From: Tianweitania sp. UT-5YL-CI-8
GTDB taxonomy: Bacteria; Pseudomonadota; Alphaproteobacteria; Rhizobiales; Rhizobiaceae
Reading direction: 5' to 3'
NCBI RefSeq assembly: GCF_030010215.1
Contig: NZ_JASCRR010000009.1
Span: 124,001-188,000 of the forward strand
DNA: 64,000 bases
The notes beneath the pieces were generated by a model. The model was not told the origin of the DNA, did no database searches, and saw only the letters and a list, made by a program, of their open reading frames with translations. This document shows positions 18,890 to 27,612 of this stretch, one piece after another (within the stretch, counting starts at the first letter, position 1; each line of letters begins with the position of its first letter). The position numbers and the translations under genes are program-made.

Positions 18890-19516
18890 TCAGCTGTCCT
18901 TGTGCTGGCGAGTGAAACCGAAGCTCATGAACAGAGCAAAACCGAGGACGGCGATGGCGACAGAAACAGCCGACCAGGCGCCGTAAAAGGCATGAAAAGG
19001 TTTGATCCAATATTGGATGCGCAGTTGCATGGCTGCATTTCCCTTTTCGCCAGCGAGCTTTCCAAACGACACGTCGCGCGAAAGCCTGATCGAGAAAGGC
19101 TTGTTGGGTTTGGGATCAATATCCTTCACCCTCATCACAAGACCAGCAACCGGCTTCTGATCCAGGCATAGCTGTATAAAGCCATTTCGCTTTTGGCTTG
19201 AACCCTTCACCCTCTTTTCAAGCAGCGTTTCGCTCCCTGACGAAAGTCGCACAAGCACCTCGCCGTCGCTGCCGCCTGGAGGTACGAGGATCATCGGTGA
19301 AACGCATAGTCGGCTCGAAAGGTCGAGTGTCTCCCGGTCCAACCGGATAGCTTGTGTGTAGATGACATCGCCTTCGACTGGGCGCGGGTCGAGAGGCTCC
19401 TCAACCGACGTCCGTAGGTCGATTGAGTTATCGGTGACCATGAAGGGTGCGAAAAAGCAAAGGACAACGCCGAGCATAAATATCAGACGGCGTTTTTTGA
19501 ACGACATTTTTATCAT
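18890..19516 (-). CDS. Accessory protein with two membrane helices and a periplasmic beta-rich domain
   Basis: A 208-aa protein that I do not recognise. It has an N-terminal helix (about 9-27, LIFMLGVVLCFFAPFMV) and a C-terminal helix (about 177-198, WSAVSVAIAVLGFALFMSF). Between them are about 145 residues with strand-like alternation (VLVRLSSGSETLLEKRV, FSIRLSRDVSFGK) and two cysteines (C70 and C113 approximately). It is coupled to GT3, first in the pair. Its soluble part may do what the C-terminal domain of GT1 does, that is bind a carbohydrate or position an acceptor; this is inference from layout. ATG at 19507 is an alternative start. Confidence 0.65.
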   Translation of the reverse strand: MIKMSFKKRRLIFMLGVVLCFFAPFMVTDNSIDLRTSVEEPLDPRPVEGDVIYTQAIRLDRETLDLSSRLCVSPMILVPPGGSDGEVLVRLSSGSETLLEKRVKGSSQKRNGFIQLCLDQKPVAGLVMRVKDIDPKPNKPFSIRLSRDVSFGKLAGEKGNAAMQLRIQYWIKPFHAFYGAWSAVSVAIAVLGFALFMSFGFTRQHKDS

Positions 19517-19670
19517 TGAGAACCGTCAAATACCTGCTCGCCTGAAAGACATGCCACAGGCCCGTCCATAATGTTTAGGACTTACCCGAGGATCGACAGA
19601 AAGCAAAGCTTCTGTGTGTCGGCCTTTAGGTTAGCAGGTTCGACGACGTTCTATATGATGTGGAAAGCCC

Positions 19671-20807
19671 TCACACCATCATCGCCTTCGCCTCCCTCAC
19701 GCCCAGCGCCTCGGGGCGGTCGCAGGTCGTTTTCATCGCGACGAATTTTCCGGTTTCGCCAGACTTCAGAATGCCGGTCATGGCTTCGACCGCGTGCAGG
19801 GCGAGTTCGAAGGAGCAGCGGTGCGGGCGGTTCTCCAGGATGGCGAGCGCCATGTCGGCGAGGCCGGCGGTGCGGTAATTGGCCATCATGCCGTTGGAAT
19901 GCTTCTGGTTGGGCACGCCGAAAGGATGCTCCCATTTCGGCAGTTTCTTCACCGGCTTGTCTGCCTTGGTGTAGCCGAGCGCGCCGCCGAAGAAGTTGGG
20001 ATCCGGCACAAGGAGCGAGCCGAGCTCGCCATAAAGCTCCATCGGCGCATGGCCGTGATGCCACACGTCCCAGCTGGCGTTGAAGCTGACCGCCGCGCCA
20101 TTGGCGAATTCGAGCAGCGCTAGAACCGTCGTCGGCGTTTCGACGGGGATTTTTTCGCCCGCGCGCGGCTTCGAGATGATGGTGCGCTCCCTGGCGGGGA
20201 TGGTGGCAAGAGCTGCGACCTTGCTGATCGGGCCGATGAGCTGGATCAGATTGGCGAGATAATAGGGTCCCAGATCGAGGATCGGCCCGCCGCCCTTGAG
20301 GAAGAAGAAGTCCGGATTGGGGTGCCAATGCTCCATGCCGTGGTTCATCACCGTGCAGGAACCGCTGGTGATGCGGCCCAGTGCGCCGGAATCGACGAGA
20401 TGCCGCGCCTGCTGGTGCGCACCGCCCAGGAAAGTGTCCGGAGCGGAGCCGATGCGCAGGCCCTTACCGGCGGCGAGCTTGCCGAGGTCGCGCCCCTCCT
20501 CGACATCGAGCACGAAGGGCTTTTCCGAATAGAGATGCTTGCCTGCGTCGAGGACCTGGCGCGACACCGGATAGTGCGCTGCCGGCACCGTCAGATTGAC
20601 GACGATGTCGATGTCGTCGGCCCGCAACAGGCCGTCGACGCTTTCGGCGCGCAGGCCGAATTCCTGTGCGCGCGCCTTCGCGGCATCCGCGTCGATGTCG
20701 GCGCAGGCGCGCATTTCGATGCCCTTGAACAGCGGCGCCAACTCGAAATAAGCCTTCGAGATGTTGCCGCAGCCGATGACGCCGACGCCGAGTTTTTTCC
20801 TTGCCAT
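19671..20807 (-). CDS. Gfo/Idh/MocA-family oxidoreductase
   Basis: A 378-aa NAD(P)-dependent sugar dehydrogenase. The Rossmann start KLGVGVIGCGNISKAYFEL (residues 4-22) is followed by the family's EKPF motif (near 98-101, YSEKPFVLDVEEG), whose lysine takes part in catalysis, and a GGGPILDLGPYYL block. I chose the ATG at 20807 because AGGAG lies 8 nt before it; an upstream ATG at 20855 would overlap the preceding gene. It is the last gene of the carbohydrate operon, so it probably oxidises the imported sugar or its derivative. Confidence 0.9.
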   Translation of the reverse strand: MARKKLGVGVIGCGNISKAYFELAPLFKGIEMRACADIDADAAKARAQEFGLRAESVDGLLRADDIDIVVNLTVPAAHYPVSRQVLDAGKHLYSEKPFVLDVEEGRDLGKLAAGKGLRIGSAPDTFLGGAHQQARHLVDSGALGRITSGSCTVMNHGMEHWHPNPDFFFLKGGGPILDLGPYYLANLIQLIGPISKVAALATIPARERTIISKPRAGEKIPVETPTTVLALLEFANGAAVSFNASWDVWHHGHAPMELYGELGSLLVPDPNFFGGALGYTKADKPVKKLPKWEHPFGVPNQKHSNGMMANYRTAGLADMALAILENRPHRCSFELALHAVEAMTGILKSGETGKFVAMKTTCDRPEALGVREAKAMMV

Positions 20808-20817
20808 GAAAGCGCTC

Positions 20818-21567
20818 CTAAAATGCCTTGACGGTCTCGATCGACCGCTGCGCAAAGCGGCGGTAGTCGGACGGGTTGTCGTGTTCCATGATGAAGAGTT
20901 TGGCCGGCGTCTTGGCCTTCAAGATTGAAAGCAAGCCGCGCCAGTCGACCGTGCCGTCGCCGACATCCGACCAGCCATCCTGATCCGTGTTCTCGCCAGC
21001 GGGCGCGATGTCCTTGACATGGACGGCGACGATGCGGTCGGCATAGTCGGCAATCCAGGCGAACGGATCCGCACCGCCGCGAATCACCCAGGCCACATCC
21101 ATCTCCCAGCCAAGCTGCGGGGCGGCATCGAAGATCAGCTTCTGCGGGATCGATCCGTCCGGCAGGGCCACGAATTCGAAATCGTGGTTGTGCCATGCGA
21201 AATCGAAACCGGCCGCGCGCACCTTTTCGCCGATTGCGCCTAGTCGGCGGCCAAAGGCGCTGTACCCTTCCGCATCGGTCGGACGGTCGGCGGGGTCGAG
21301 ATAAGGACAGGCGATCAGCCTGACCCCAAGGGTCGAGGCGATGTCGACAGCTTCATCGAAGCGGTCCTCCAGCATGTCGACGGCAAAATGTCCGCTCGGC
21401 ATCGTCAAACCAACAGCGTCGAGTTGCGCGCGGAAGGCCTTGGGGTCGTCATAGACGCCGCGATAGCCCTCGACCTGTGTGTAGCCCGCCGCGGCAATCG
21501 TCTTCAGAATGCCGTCCCAGGGCAGGAAATTACGGGCGCTGTAAAGTTGGAAGGACCAGTCCGTCAT
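20818..21567 (-). CDS. Sugar phosphate isomerase/epimerase (xylose isomerase-like TIM barrel)
   Basis: A 249-aa AP-endonuclease-2-type barrel. It starts WSFQLYSARNFLPWD; metal ligands are suggested by WHNHDFEF (about residues 123-130), the D in MDVAWVIRGG near 153, VHVKDIAPAG near 180 and a final EHDNPSD. This family isomerises or epimerises sugars and keto-inositols. In the operon it precedes the Gfo/Idh/MocA gene, a common pair in inositol- or keto-sugar pathways. The exact substrate is open. Confidence 0.88.
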   Translation of the reverse strand: MTDWSFQLYSARNFLPWDGILKTIAAAGYTQVEGYRGVYDDPKAFRAQLDAVGLTMPSGHFAVDMLEDRFDEAVDIASTLGVRLIACPYLDPADRPTDAEGYSAFGRRLGAIGEKVRAAGFDFAWHNHDFEFVALPDGSIPQKLIFDAAPQLGWEMDVAWVIRGGADPFAWIADYADRIVAVHVKDIAPAGENTDQDGWSDVGDGTVDWRGLLSILKAKTPAKLFIMEHDNPSDYRRFAQRSIETVKAF

Positions 21568-21597
21568 CGTCTTGTTCCGTTTCAGTTGAGAGATCGA

Positions 21598-22686
21598 TCA
21601 GAGGCGGACGCCATTGGCGCCATCGAACAGTGAGGCGCGCATCGGGTCAAAGCCGATTGTCACCTGGTCGCCGACGCGAGGGCTACGCTCGGAGGACACC
21701 AGCATGGTGATGTTCTGGCCGCCCAGCCGGGCCCAGACTAGCGTGTCGGAGCCCATGGGCTCGACGACCTCGACCTCCACGGTGGCGGAGAACGGCCAGC
21801 CTGCGCCCGTATTGACGCCGATATGCTCGGGGCGGATGCCCAAAGTCGCCGGGCCGGTATAGGCGCCTTTGATGCCGAACCCATAGCCTTTGAGCGGTAT
21901 GCGAACATCCCTGGCGACGAAATCGGGACCGTCCGCGCCAGGCTGCAACTGGCCTTCCAGGAAGTTCATGCCGGGAGAGCCGAGAAAGCCGGCGACGAAG
22001 CGATTGACCGGCCGGTTGTAGATTTGCTGCGGCCCGTCGAGTTGCTGGATGACACCGCCCTTCATCACCGCGATGCGGTCGGCCAGCGTCATAGCCTCGA
22101 TCTGGTCGTGGGTGACATAGATCATGGTGTTGCCGAGCTTCTGATGCAGCCGCTTGATCTCGACCCGCAGTTCCGACCGCAGCTTGGCGTCGAGGTTGGA
22201 GAGCGGCTCGTCGAACAAAAACACCTCGGCATCGCGCACCAGCGCCCGCCCTATCGCGACGCGCTGGCGCTGCCCGCCCGAAAGAGCTGCCGGCTTGCGC
22301 TGCAGCAGCGGGCCTATCTGCAGTATCTCGGAGGCGCGGGTGACGCGTTCGGCAATCTGCGGCTTGGGCATGCCCGCAACGCGCAGACCGAAGGACAGGT
22401 TCTTCTCCACCGTCATCTGAGGGTAGAGCGCATAGGACTGGAACACCATGCCGATGCCGCGGTCTTTCGGCTCCTCCCAGGTCACGTTGCGGCCGTTGAT
22501 GAAAATCTGGCCGCTGCTGACATCGATCAGCCCGGCGATGCAGTTGAGCAGGGTCGACTTGCCGCAGCCGGACGGTCCCAGCAGGACGAGGAATTCGCCG
22601 TCGCCGATGTCGAGGTTCATTTCCTGCAGCACCGAGACGGTGCCGAAAGACAGAGAAAGGTCTTTGACCGATACGCTGGTGTTCAT
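21598..22686 (-). CDS. Carbohydrate ABC transporter ATP-binding protein (UgpC/MalK type)
   Basis: A 362-aa ATPase energising the sugar importer. Walker A GPSGCGKST (about 38-46), signature LSGGQRQR and Walker B VFLFDEPLSNLD are all intact. The C-terminal 120 residues form the TOBE/OB domain of the MalK group (LGIRPEHIGV). It lies 10 bp after the second permease gene. Such ATPases are often shared between importers. Confidence 0.95.
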   Translation of the reverse strand: MNTSVSVKDLSLSFGTVSVLQEMNLDIGDGEFLVLLGPSGCGKSTLLNCIAGLIDVSSGQIFINGRNVTWEEPKDRGIGMVFQSYALYPQMTVEKNLSFGLRVAGMPKPQIAERVTRASEILQIGPLLQRKPAALSGGQRQRVAIGRALVRDAEVFLFDEPLSNLDAKLRSELRVEIKRLHQKLGNTMIYVTHDQIEAMTLADRIAVMKGGVIQQLDGPQQIYNRPVNRFVAGFLGSPGMNFLEGQLQPGADGPDFVARDVRIPLKGYGFGIKGAYTGPATLGIRPEHIGVNTGAGWPFSATVEVEVVEPMGSDTLVWARLGGQNITMLVSSERSPRVGDQVTIGFDPMRASLFDGANGVRL

Positions 22687-22696
22687 AACTGAGGCC

Positions 22697-23623
22697 CTAC
22701 CCCTTGACCGCGCCGGCGGCGATGCCGCGCACGAAGAGTTTTCCGGAGACGAAATAGACGAACAGCGGCACCAGCCCGGTCAGAATGGTGGCGGCCATGT
22801 TGACATTGTATTCCTTCACCCCCTGCACCGAATTGACGATGTTGTTGAGCTGGACCGTCATCGGATAGGTGTCGGGCCGGGTGAAGACGACGCCGAACAG
22901 GAAGTCGTTCCAGATGCCAGTGACCTGGAGGATGACCGCAACGACAAAGATCGGCAGCGACATCGGCAGCATGATCCTGAAATAGATGCCCCAGAAGCCG
23001 GCGCCGTCGACGCGCGCAGCCTTGAACAGCTCTTCCGGCAAGGACGTGAAATAGTTGCGGAACAGAAGCGTCAAAATCGGCATGCCGAAGATGGAGTGCA
23101 CCACGACGAGACCTGCCAGGCTGCCATAGAGGCCGATTTCACGCAGGATAATGACGATTGGGTAGATCATCACCTGATAAGGAATGAAGGCGCCGACGAT
23201 GAGGATGATGAAGAAGGTGTCGGCGCCCTTGAAGCGCCAGTTGGCAAGCGCATAGCCGTTCACCGAGGCAATCGCGATGGAGATGAACACCGATGGAACG
23301 GTGATCCGGACCGAATTCCAGAAGCCGCGCGAAAGCCCGTCGCAATTGAGGCCGGTACAGGCGGTCGCCCATGCCTTCACCCATGGCTCGAAGGTGATTT
23401 CCATCGGTGGCGCGAAGATGTTGCCGGCGCGGATTTCCGGCATGCCTTTGAGCGAAGTCACCACCATCACATAGAGCGGCAGGAGATAGTAGAGCGCGAC
23501 GACGATCAGCGTGCCGTAGATGAAAATGTTGCGGCGCGAAACCGGATGGCGCGGCTTGGGGCCTTGCGGGCCGGACAGGACGCGGCCTGCCGGAACGGTG
23601 GCGAGTGCGGTCTGGTCATCCAC
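22697..23623 (-). CDS. Carbohydrate ABC transporter permease (MalG type)
   Basis: A 308-aa permease with six helices. The N-terminal cytosolic tail has RHPVSRRNIFIYGTL. The EAA loop is LPEELFKAARVDGAGFWGIYFRIMLP with the usual E-A-x-x-D-G-A pattern. Its start overlaps the end of the first permease gene by 8 nt, so it is co-translated. It pairs with the MalF-type protein to form the channel. Confidence 0.93.
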   Translation of the reverse strand: MDDQTALATVPAGRVLSGPQGPKPRHPVSRRNIFIYGTLIVVALYYLLPLYVMVVTSLKGMPEIRAGNIFAPPMEITFEPWVKAWATACTGLNCDGLSRGFWNSVRITVPSVFISIAIASVNGYALANWRFKGADTFFIILIVGAFIPYQVMIYPIVIILREIGLYGSLAGLVVVHSIFGMPILTLLFRNYFTSLPEELFKAARVDGAGFWGIYFRIMLPMSLPIFVVAVILQVTGIWNDFLFGVVFTRPDTYPMTVQLNNIVNSVQGVKEYNVNMAATILTGLVPLFVYFVSGKLFVRGIAAGAVKG

Positions 23624-24515
23624 GGCGGCGCCCTCCGAATTCGAGATAGGCCCATGGCACGACGACGATGATGACCGAGAGCAGCATCATGGTGGAAGCG
23701 GCGAAGCCCTGCCCCAGATTCTGGGCGAAGAACATGTAGTCGTAGACGTATTTCGCCGGCACTTCCGACGCGATGCCGGGACCGCCGCTGGTCTGGGCGA
23801 CGACGAGGTCGTAGACTTTGACGATGCCCGCGGCGATGATGACCAGGGTGGTGACGAAGACGGGCCGCATCATCGGGATGACGATGAACAGATAGGTCTT
23901 CCAGACCGGAATACCGTCGACGCGCGAGGCTTTCCAGATATCCTCGTCGATGCCGCGCAGGCCAGCCAGCATCAGGCACATGATGAGCCCCGTGCCTTGC
24001 CACAGCGCGGCGATGAGGATGCCATAGATGACGATCCGGGAATCGTAGAGCGGGTCGAAGCTGAAGCTCTCCCAGCCAAGGTCGCGAACGACCTTCTGTA
24101 TGCCGAATTCGGGATTGAGCAGCCACTGCCAGATCAGGCCGGTGACGATGAAGGACAGCGCGAAGGGATAGAGCAGAATGGTGCGGAAGGTGTTTTCGAA
24201 GCGGATCTTCTGGTCGAGAAGGGCCGCCATGACGAAGCCGATCAGCAGCGAGAAGACCAGCGACAGAACGCCGTAGATCACAAGATTCTCGACAGCCACC
24301 AGCCATCGCGGCGCAGCCCACAGCCGTTGGTATTGCTCGATACCGACGAAGTTGAAGCGGGGCAGAAGCCGTGAATTGGTGAAGGAGTAGAGAACCGTCC
24401 ATGCCGTGCCGCCGACGAAGATCACCAGGGCCGTCGCGATCATAGGGATCGCGGCGATTTTGGCGTTCAGGTTGCGAAACAGGCGGTTCGGCCTTCCGAT
24501 CGGTGCTGTAGCCAT
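23616..24515 (-). CDS. Carbohydrate ABC transporter permease (MalF type)
   Basis: A 299-aa permease with six helices. The EAA loop reads IDEDIWKASRVDGIPVWKTY, in which W and S replace the usual A residues. The ATG at 24515 (MATAPIGRPNRLFRN) has TAAGGG about 11 nt upstream; an in-frame ATG at 24563 would add an unlikely Arg-rich leader. It lies between the binding-protein gene and the MalG-type permease. Confidence 0.92.
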   Translation of the reverse strand: MATAPIGRPNRLFRNLNAKIAAIPMIATALVIFVGGTAWTVLYSFTNSRLLPRFNFVGIEQYQRLWAAPRWLVAVENLVIYGVLSLVFSLLIGFVMAALLDQKIRFENTFRTILLYPFALSFIVTGLIWQWLLNPEFGIQKVVRDLGWESFSFDPLYDSRIVIYGILIAALWQGTGLIMCLMLAGLRGIDEDIWKASRVDGIPVWKTYLFIVIPMMRPVFVTTLVIIAAGIVKVYDLVVAQTSGGPGIASEVPAKYVYDYMFFAQNLGQGFAASTMMLLSVIIVVVPWAYLEFGGRRRG

Positions 24516-24630
24516 CCGGCAGCCCTTACCTTGAAGCCGTCGACCATGCGCCTGCGGGCGCATGGTCGCGATCGAATGAGGGAGACCGCCCTGCCCGGCG
24601 AACCGGACAGGGCGACGCGGCGGGAGGAAA

Positions 24631-25869
24631 TCAGTCCGCGGAGGCTACGATGTCGGCAAAGCGCTTCTGTGCGTCTTCCACCGTCATGGCCTGATTGGCG
24701 AAGAACTCGGAGAAGAGATCTTCCTTCTGTTTTTGCGTGTCCTGGGTAAGCAACTGGTCGGTCCAGGGCATGACGTCGCCCTTGGCCAGGATGTCGAGAC
24801 CTTTCTTCATGCAGTCATTGGCCGCATTCAGGTCGACATCGCCGCGCACCGGCAGCGAGCCTTTCTTGAGGTTGAAGGCGACCTGCGTCTTGGGGTCGAG
24901 CAGCGTGGTTGCCAGCGCTTCCTGCGCCTTGGCCTTTGCTTCGTCCTTCAGAAGCGGGAAGTAAAACGCATCGCCGCCCGTGGCGATCATCGGGTTCAGG
25001 CCGAGGCCGGGCAGGCACGAATAATCCTTGCCGGCGACCTTGCCTGCTACCTGGAATTCGCCTTGTGCCCAATCGCCCATGATCTGTCCGCCGGCCTTGC
25101 CGGAGATGACCATGTTGGTCGCCTGGTTCCAATCCTGCACATTCGTGTCCTTGGCCATCTTGCGCGCATCGTCGGCCGCCTTGAAGACCTTGGCGATTTC
25201 CGGACCGGCGGCGAACTCGCCATCCTTGTCCTTATACACCTTCAGGAAGGCATCCTTGCCGCCGACGGCCGCCAGAAGAACGTCGAACGCGCCTGATGTT
25301 TGCCAGGGCTGCCCGCCGACCGCCAAGGGGACGATACCCGCCTTCTCAAGTGCCGGTGCGGCGGCGACGAGTTCGTTCCAATCCTTCGGAACGGCCACGC
25401 CGGCTTTCTCGAACGCCTCGTTGGAGAGCCAGAGCCACTGCCAGGAGTGAATGTTGACCGGCACGCAGTAAATCTTGCCGTCGATGGTGCAGCTGTCGAG
25501 CAGGCTTTTGGGCTGGACGATCTCGGTCCATTTTTCCTTGGCCGCGAGATCGGTCAGGTCGCGCATCATGCCGGCCTCCACCAGCTCCTCTGCCTGCCTG
25601 CCATGGTTGAACTGTGTAGCGCCCATCGGGTCGCCGCCGGTGATGCGGCTGATCATGATTGGGCGGGCGGTGCCGCCCGAGCCGGCAATAGCGCCGTCGA
25701 CCCATTTGTTGCCAGTGGCATCGAATGCCTTGGCCAACTCACCCACCGCCGCGGCCTCACCGCCCGATGTCCACCAATGAGTGACCTCGAGATCGGTGGC
25801 AGAAGCCGGAGCGGCCAGGAATACGGCGGTCGATGCCGCCAAGGCCGCGACTGAAAAGCTAAAACGCAT
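24631..25869 (-). CDS. Carbohydrate ABC transporter substrate-binding protein
   Basis: A 412-aa periplasmic protein with signal peptide MRFSFSVAALAASTAVFLAA and cleavage after PASA. The mature N-terminus has VTHWWTSGGEAAAVGELAKAF, the hallmark of the GtsA-like branch of family 1 binding proteins, whose known members bind glucose and related sugars. Three ATG codons stand in a row (25875, 25872, 25869). GGGAGG is spaced 7 nt from the last, so I chose that one. It is the first gene of the six-gene operon, with a LacI operator just before its ribosome binding site. Confidence 0.93.
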   Translation of the reverse strand: MRFSFSVAALAASTAVFLAAPASATDLEVTHWWTSGGEAAAVGELAKAFDATGNKWVDGAIAGSGGTARPIMISRITGGDPMGATQFNHGRQAEELVEAGMMRDLTDLAAKEKWTEIVQPKSLLDSCTIDGKIYCVPVNIHSWQWLWLSNEAFEKAGVAVPKDWNELVAAAPALEKAGIVPLAVGGQPWQTSGAFDVLLAAVGGKDAFLKVYKDKDGEFAAGPEIAKVFKAADDARKMAKDTNVQDWNQATNMVISGKAGGQIMGDWAQGEFQVAGKVAGKDYSCLPGLGLNPMIATGGDAFYFPLLKDEAKAKAQEALATTLLDPKTQVAFNLKKGSLPVRGDVDLNAANDCMKKGLDILAKGDVMPWTDQLLTQDTQKQKEDLFSEFFANQAMTVEDAQKRFADIVASAD

Positions 25870-25886
25870 CATCATTCCTCCCAAAT

Positions 25887-25900
25887 CTGAAACGTTACAG
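25887..25900. promoter_or_regulatory. LacI-family operator 1 (ABC operon)
   Basis: CTGAAACGTTACAG, a near-palindrome around AACGTT. The flanks AAT and ATT extend the symmetry. It lies just before the ribosome binding site of the binding-protein gene. An identical 14-mer lies at 26148-26161. Confidence 0.85.
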
Positions 25901-26147
25901 ATTGAAAGGGTATGCGAGGTTTTCCGGGCTGGCAAGTCACCTCCGTCACTTTTTTCGAATGTCGAATTAAACAAACATCGAGAGGAGGTCGACCGCAGTG
26001 CAACAAAATCCGCCAATTTGACGCCTTTCATACCAAAAACGTGAGAAATAACAGGTGCTTCCAGATATCTTGCGCTGCGAAACGCAATCGCCTCGCAGAG
26101 ACACTTTTGGATCGAACTGCGAAGCGCTTGGACCAAGTTCTTCATTT

Positions 26148-26161
26148 CTGAAACGTTACAG
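26148..26161. promoter_or_regulatory. LacI-family operator 2 (regulator side)
   Basis: A second exact copy of CTGAAACGTTACAG, 261 bp from the first and about 80 bp before the regulator start. Two identical sites at both ends of a divergent region suggest autoregulation and possible looping. The 371-bp region 25870-26240 holds no other gene. Confidence 0.82.
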
Positions 26162-26240
26162 GCAGGCCAACTAATGCTTGTATGAGATCGAAACCGGTGC
26201 GATATGTCCGCATGCGCACCACGCGCTGACCGGGCCTCAC

Positions 26241-27299
26241 ATGGACGAGCATACTCCCGATACACCGGTCGACGAGACGGAGGCAGGCCCCGATCAGGGT
26301 CGGCCGACGCTGAAGACGATTGCGTTCATGACGGGCCTGGGCGTGACCACCGTGTCGCGCGCGCTGAAGGATGCCCCAGAGATCGGCGCAGCGACGCGCA
26401 AGCGCGTGCAGATGATCGCCCGCCAGATCGGCTACCGCCCCAACCGCGCCGGCGTCAGGCTGCGCACCGGCAAGACCAATGTCATTAGCCTGATCCTAGA
26501 CACGGAGGAGCAGGTCGGCGGCTTCGTCTCAGACATCATCTACGGTATTTCCGAAGCGCTGGCCAAAACGTCCTACCACCTGATCGTAACGCCCTATTCG
26601 CGCAACAACGACCCGTTGGAACCGGTGCGCTACGTGGTCGAGACCGGCTCGGCCGACGGCATCATCATTTCCCGCACCGAGCCGGATGACAAGCGCGTGC
26701 GCTACATGATCGAGCATGGCTTTCCCTTCGCCACCCATGGCCGCACCGATATGGGGATCAGCCACGCCAGCCACGACTTCGACAATTACGAATATGCCGC
26801 GCAGGCGGTGCGCAAGCTCGCGTCACTCGGCCGCCGTAGGCTCGCCCTTTTGGCGCCGCCGTCGAATTTGAGCTATTACCACCACATGCGCGACGGCTTC
26901 GCCGATGCGATTGCCGAATGCGGCCTGACGGAAATTCCGATCAACGGCGTCACACTCGACCATTCTATCCAGGAAGTCAGGCAGAAGACGGCTCAGATGA
27001 TGCGACGCGAACTGCGGCCGGACGGTTTCGTGTCCGGCTCGGGTTCATCGACCTTCGCGCTGGTGGCAGGCACCGAAGATGCCGGGCTGGAAATCGGCAG
27101 GGATGTCGATATCGTCTCGAAACAATCGTCGAAACTGCTACACCTGCTCCGGCCGCAGATTTTTGCCGTCGACGAGAATGTCCGGCTCGCCGGCTTCGAA
27201 CTCGCTCGCTCGGTGATGGGAAGCATCGCCGGCAAGGACATCGCCTCGCTGCAAACGCTAAGCAAGCCCGGCGATGCATTTCAGGACAAGCAGGGGTAG
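26241..27299 (+). CDS. LacI-family transcriptional regulator
   Basis: A 352-aa repressor. The N-terminal helix-turn-helix is LKTIAFMTGLGVTTVSRAL with hinge region GYRPNRAGVRLRTGKTNVI. A periplasmic-binding-like effector domain follows (residues 80-340, GGFVSDIIYGISEALA). It faces the carbohydrate operon and two identical operators lie between, so it most likely represses both until the sugar binds. The start is uncertain: ATG 26241 gives a usual LacI length, ATG 26178 adds 21 residues; neither has a strong ribosome binding site. Confidence 0.93.
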   Translation: MDEHTPDTPVDETEAGPDQGRPTLKTIAFMTGLGVTTVSRALKDAPEIGAATRKRVQMIARQIGYRPNRAGVRLRTGKTNVISLILDTEEQVGGFVSDIIYGISEALAKTSYHLIVTPYSRNNDPLEPVRYVVETGSADGIIISRTEPDDKRVRYMIEHGFPFATHGRTDMGISHASHDFDNYEYAAQAVRKLASLGRRRLALLAPPSNLSYYHHMRDGFADAIAECGLTEIPINGVTLDHSIQEVRQKTAQMMRRELRPDGFVSGSGSSTFALVAGTEDAGLEIGRDVDIVSKQSSKLLHLLRPQIFAVDENVRLAGFELARSVMGSIAGKDIASLQTLSKPGDAFQDKQG

Positions 27300-27313
27300 G
27301 GGGGAGCGTCCCT

Positions 27314-27337
27314 GCCTTCTCCCCTTGCGGGAGAAGG
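27314..27337. repeat. Short copy of the rhizobial palindrome
   Basis: CCTTCTCCCCTTGCGGGAGAAGG, the hairpin core of the larger intergenic repeats, lies 15 bp after the LacI-family stop codon. Confidence 0.6.
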
Positions 27338-27383
27338 AAAGTTTCGCTGCAGTTGACGGCTCGCGCAACCATCCGCACAACGC

Positions 27384-27411
27384 AAAAAAGACCGGTCGCG
27401 AGACCGGTCTT
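27384..27411 (-). terminator. Rho-independent terminator of rpmF
   Basis: A perfect 10-bp stem AAGACCGGTC / GACCGGTCTT with loop GCGA, followed on the minus strand by a T-run (TTTTTT within the pairing foot and tail). It lies 21 bp after the rpmF stop. Confidence 0.92.
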
Positions 27412-27432
27412 CCGCAAGACGGTTAGGAAAAA

Positions 27433-27612
27433 CTATTCCTTTGGCGTCAGAACCTGACGACCGCGATACATGCCGGTCTTCAGGTCGATGTGATGCGGAC
27501 GGCGGGTTTCGCCCGAATTCTTGTCCTCGACATAGGTCGGGGCCTTGAGCGCGTCGGCCGAACGGCGCATGCCGCGCTTGGACGGGGAGGTTTTGCGTTT
27601 TGGAACAGCCAT
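27433..27612 (-). CDS. rpmF: Ribosomal protein L32
   Basis: A 59-aa protein starting [20 protein letters not shown] and ending QVLTPKE, the full L32 pattern of the 50S subunit. The alphaproteobacterial form lacks the zinc cysteines, as here. It stands alone, closed by its own terminator, and is upstream of nothing on its strand until the LacI-family gene. GGAG lies about 11 nt before the ATG. Confidence 0.97.
   Translation of the reverse strand: MAVPKRKTSPSKRGMRRSADALKAPTYVEDKNSGETRRPHHIDLKTGMYRGRQVLTPKE

Larger units (their letters stand above)
13590..19660. other. AT-richer island with membrane glycosyltransferase genes
   Basis: The stretch between serC and the carbohydrate operon differs in composition from its flanks. 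In the 60-base line 14221-14280 I count 19 G+C, against 42 in 12961-13020. It holds three GT-C-like proteins and one accessory protein, arranged two plus and two minus, convergent at 17.35 kb. No integrase, transposase or tRNA is seen at its ends. The 370-bp gap 13513-13882 holds the serC leader and two small palindromes and no gene. Confidence 0.55.
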
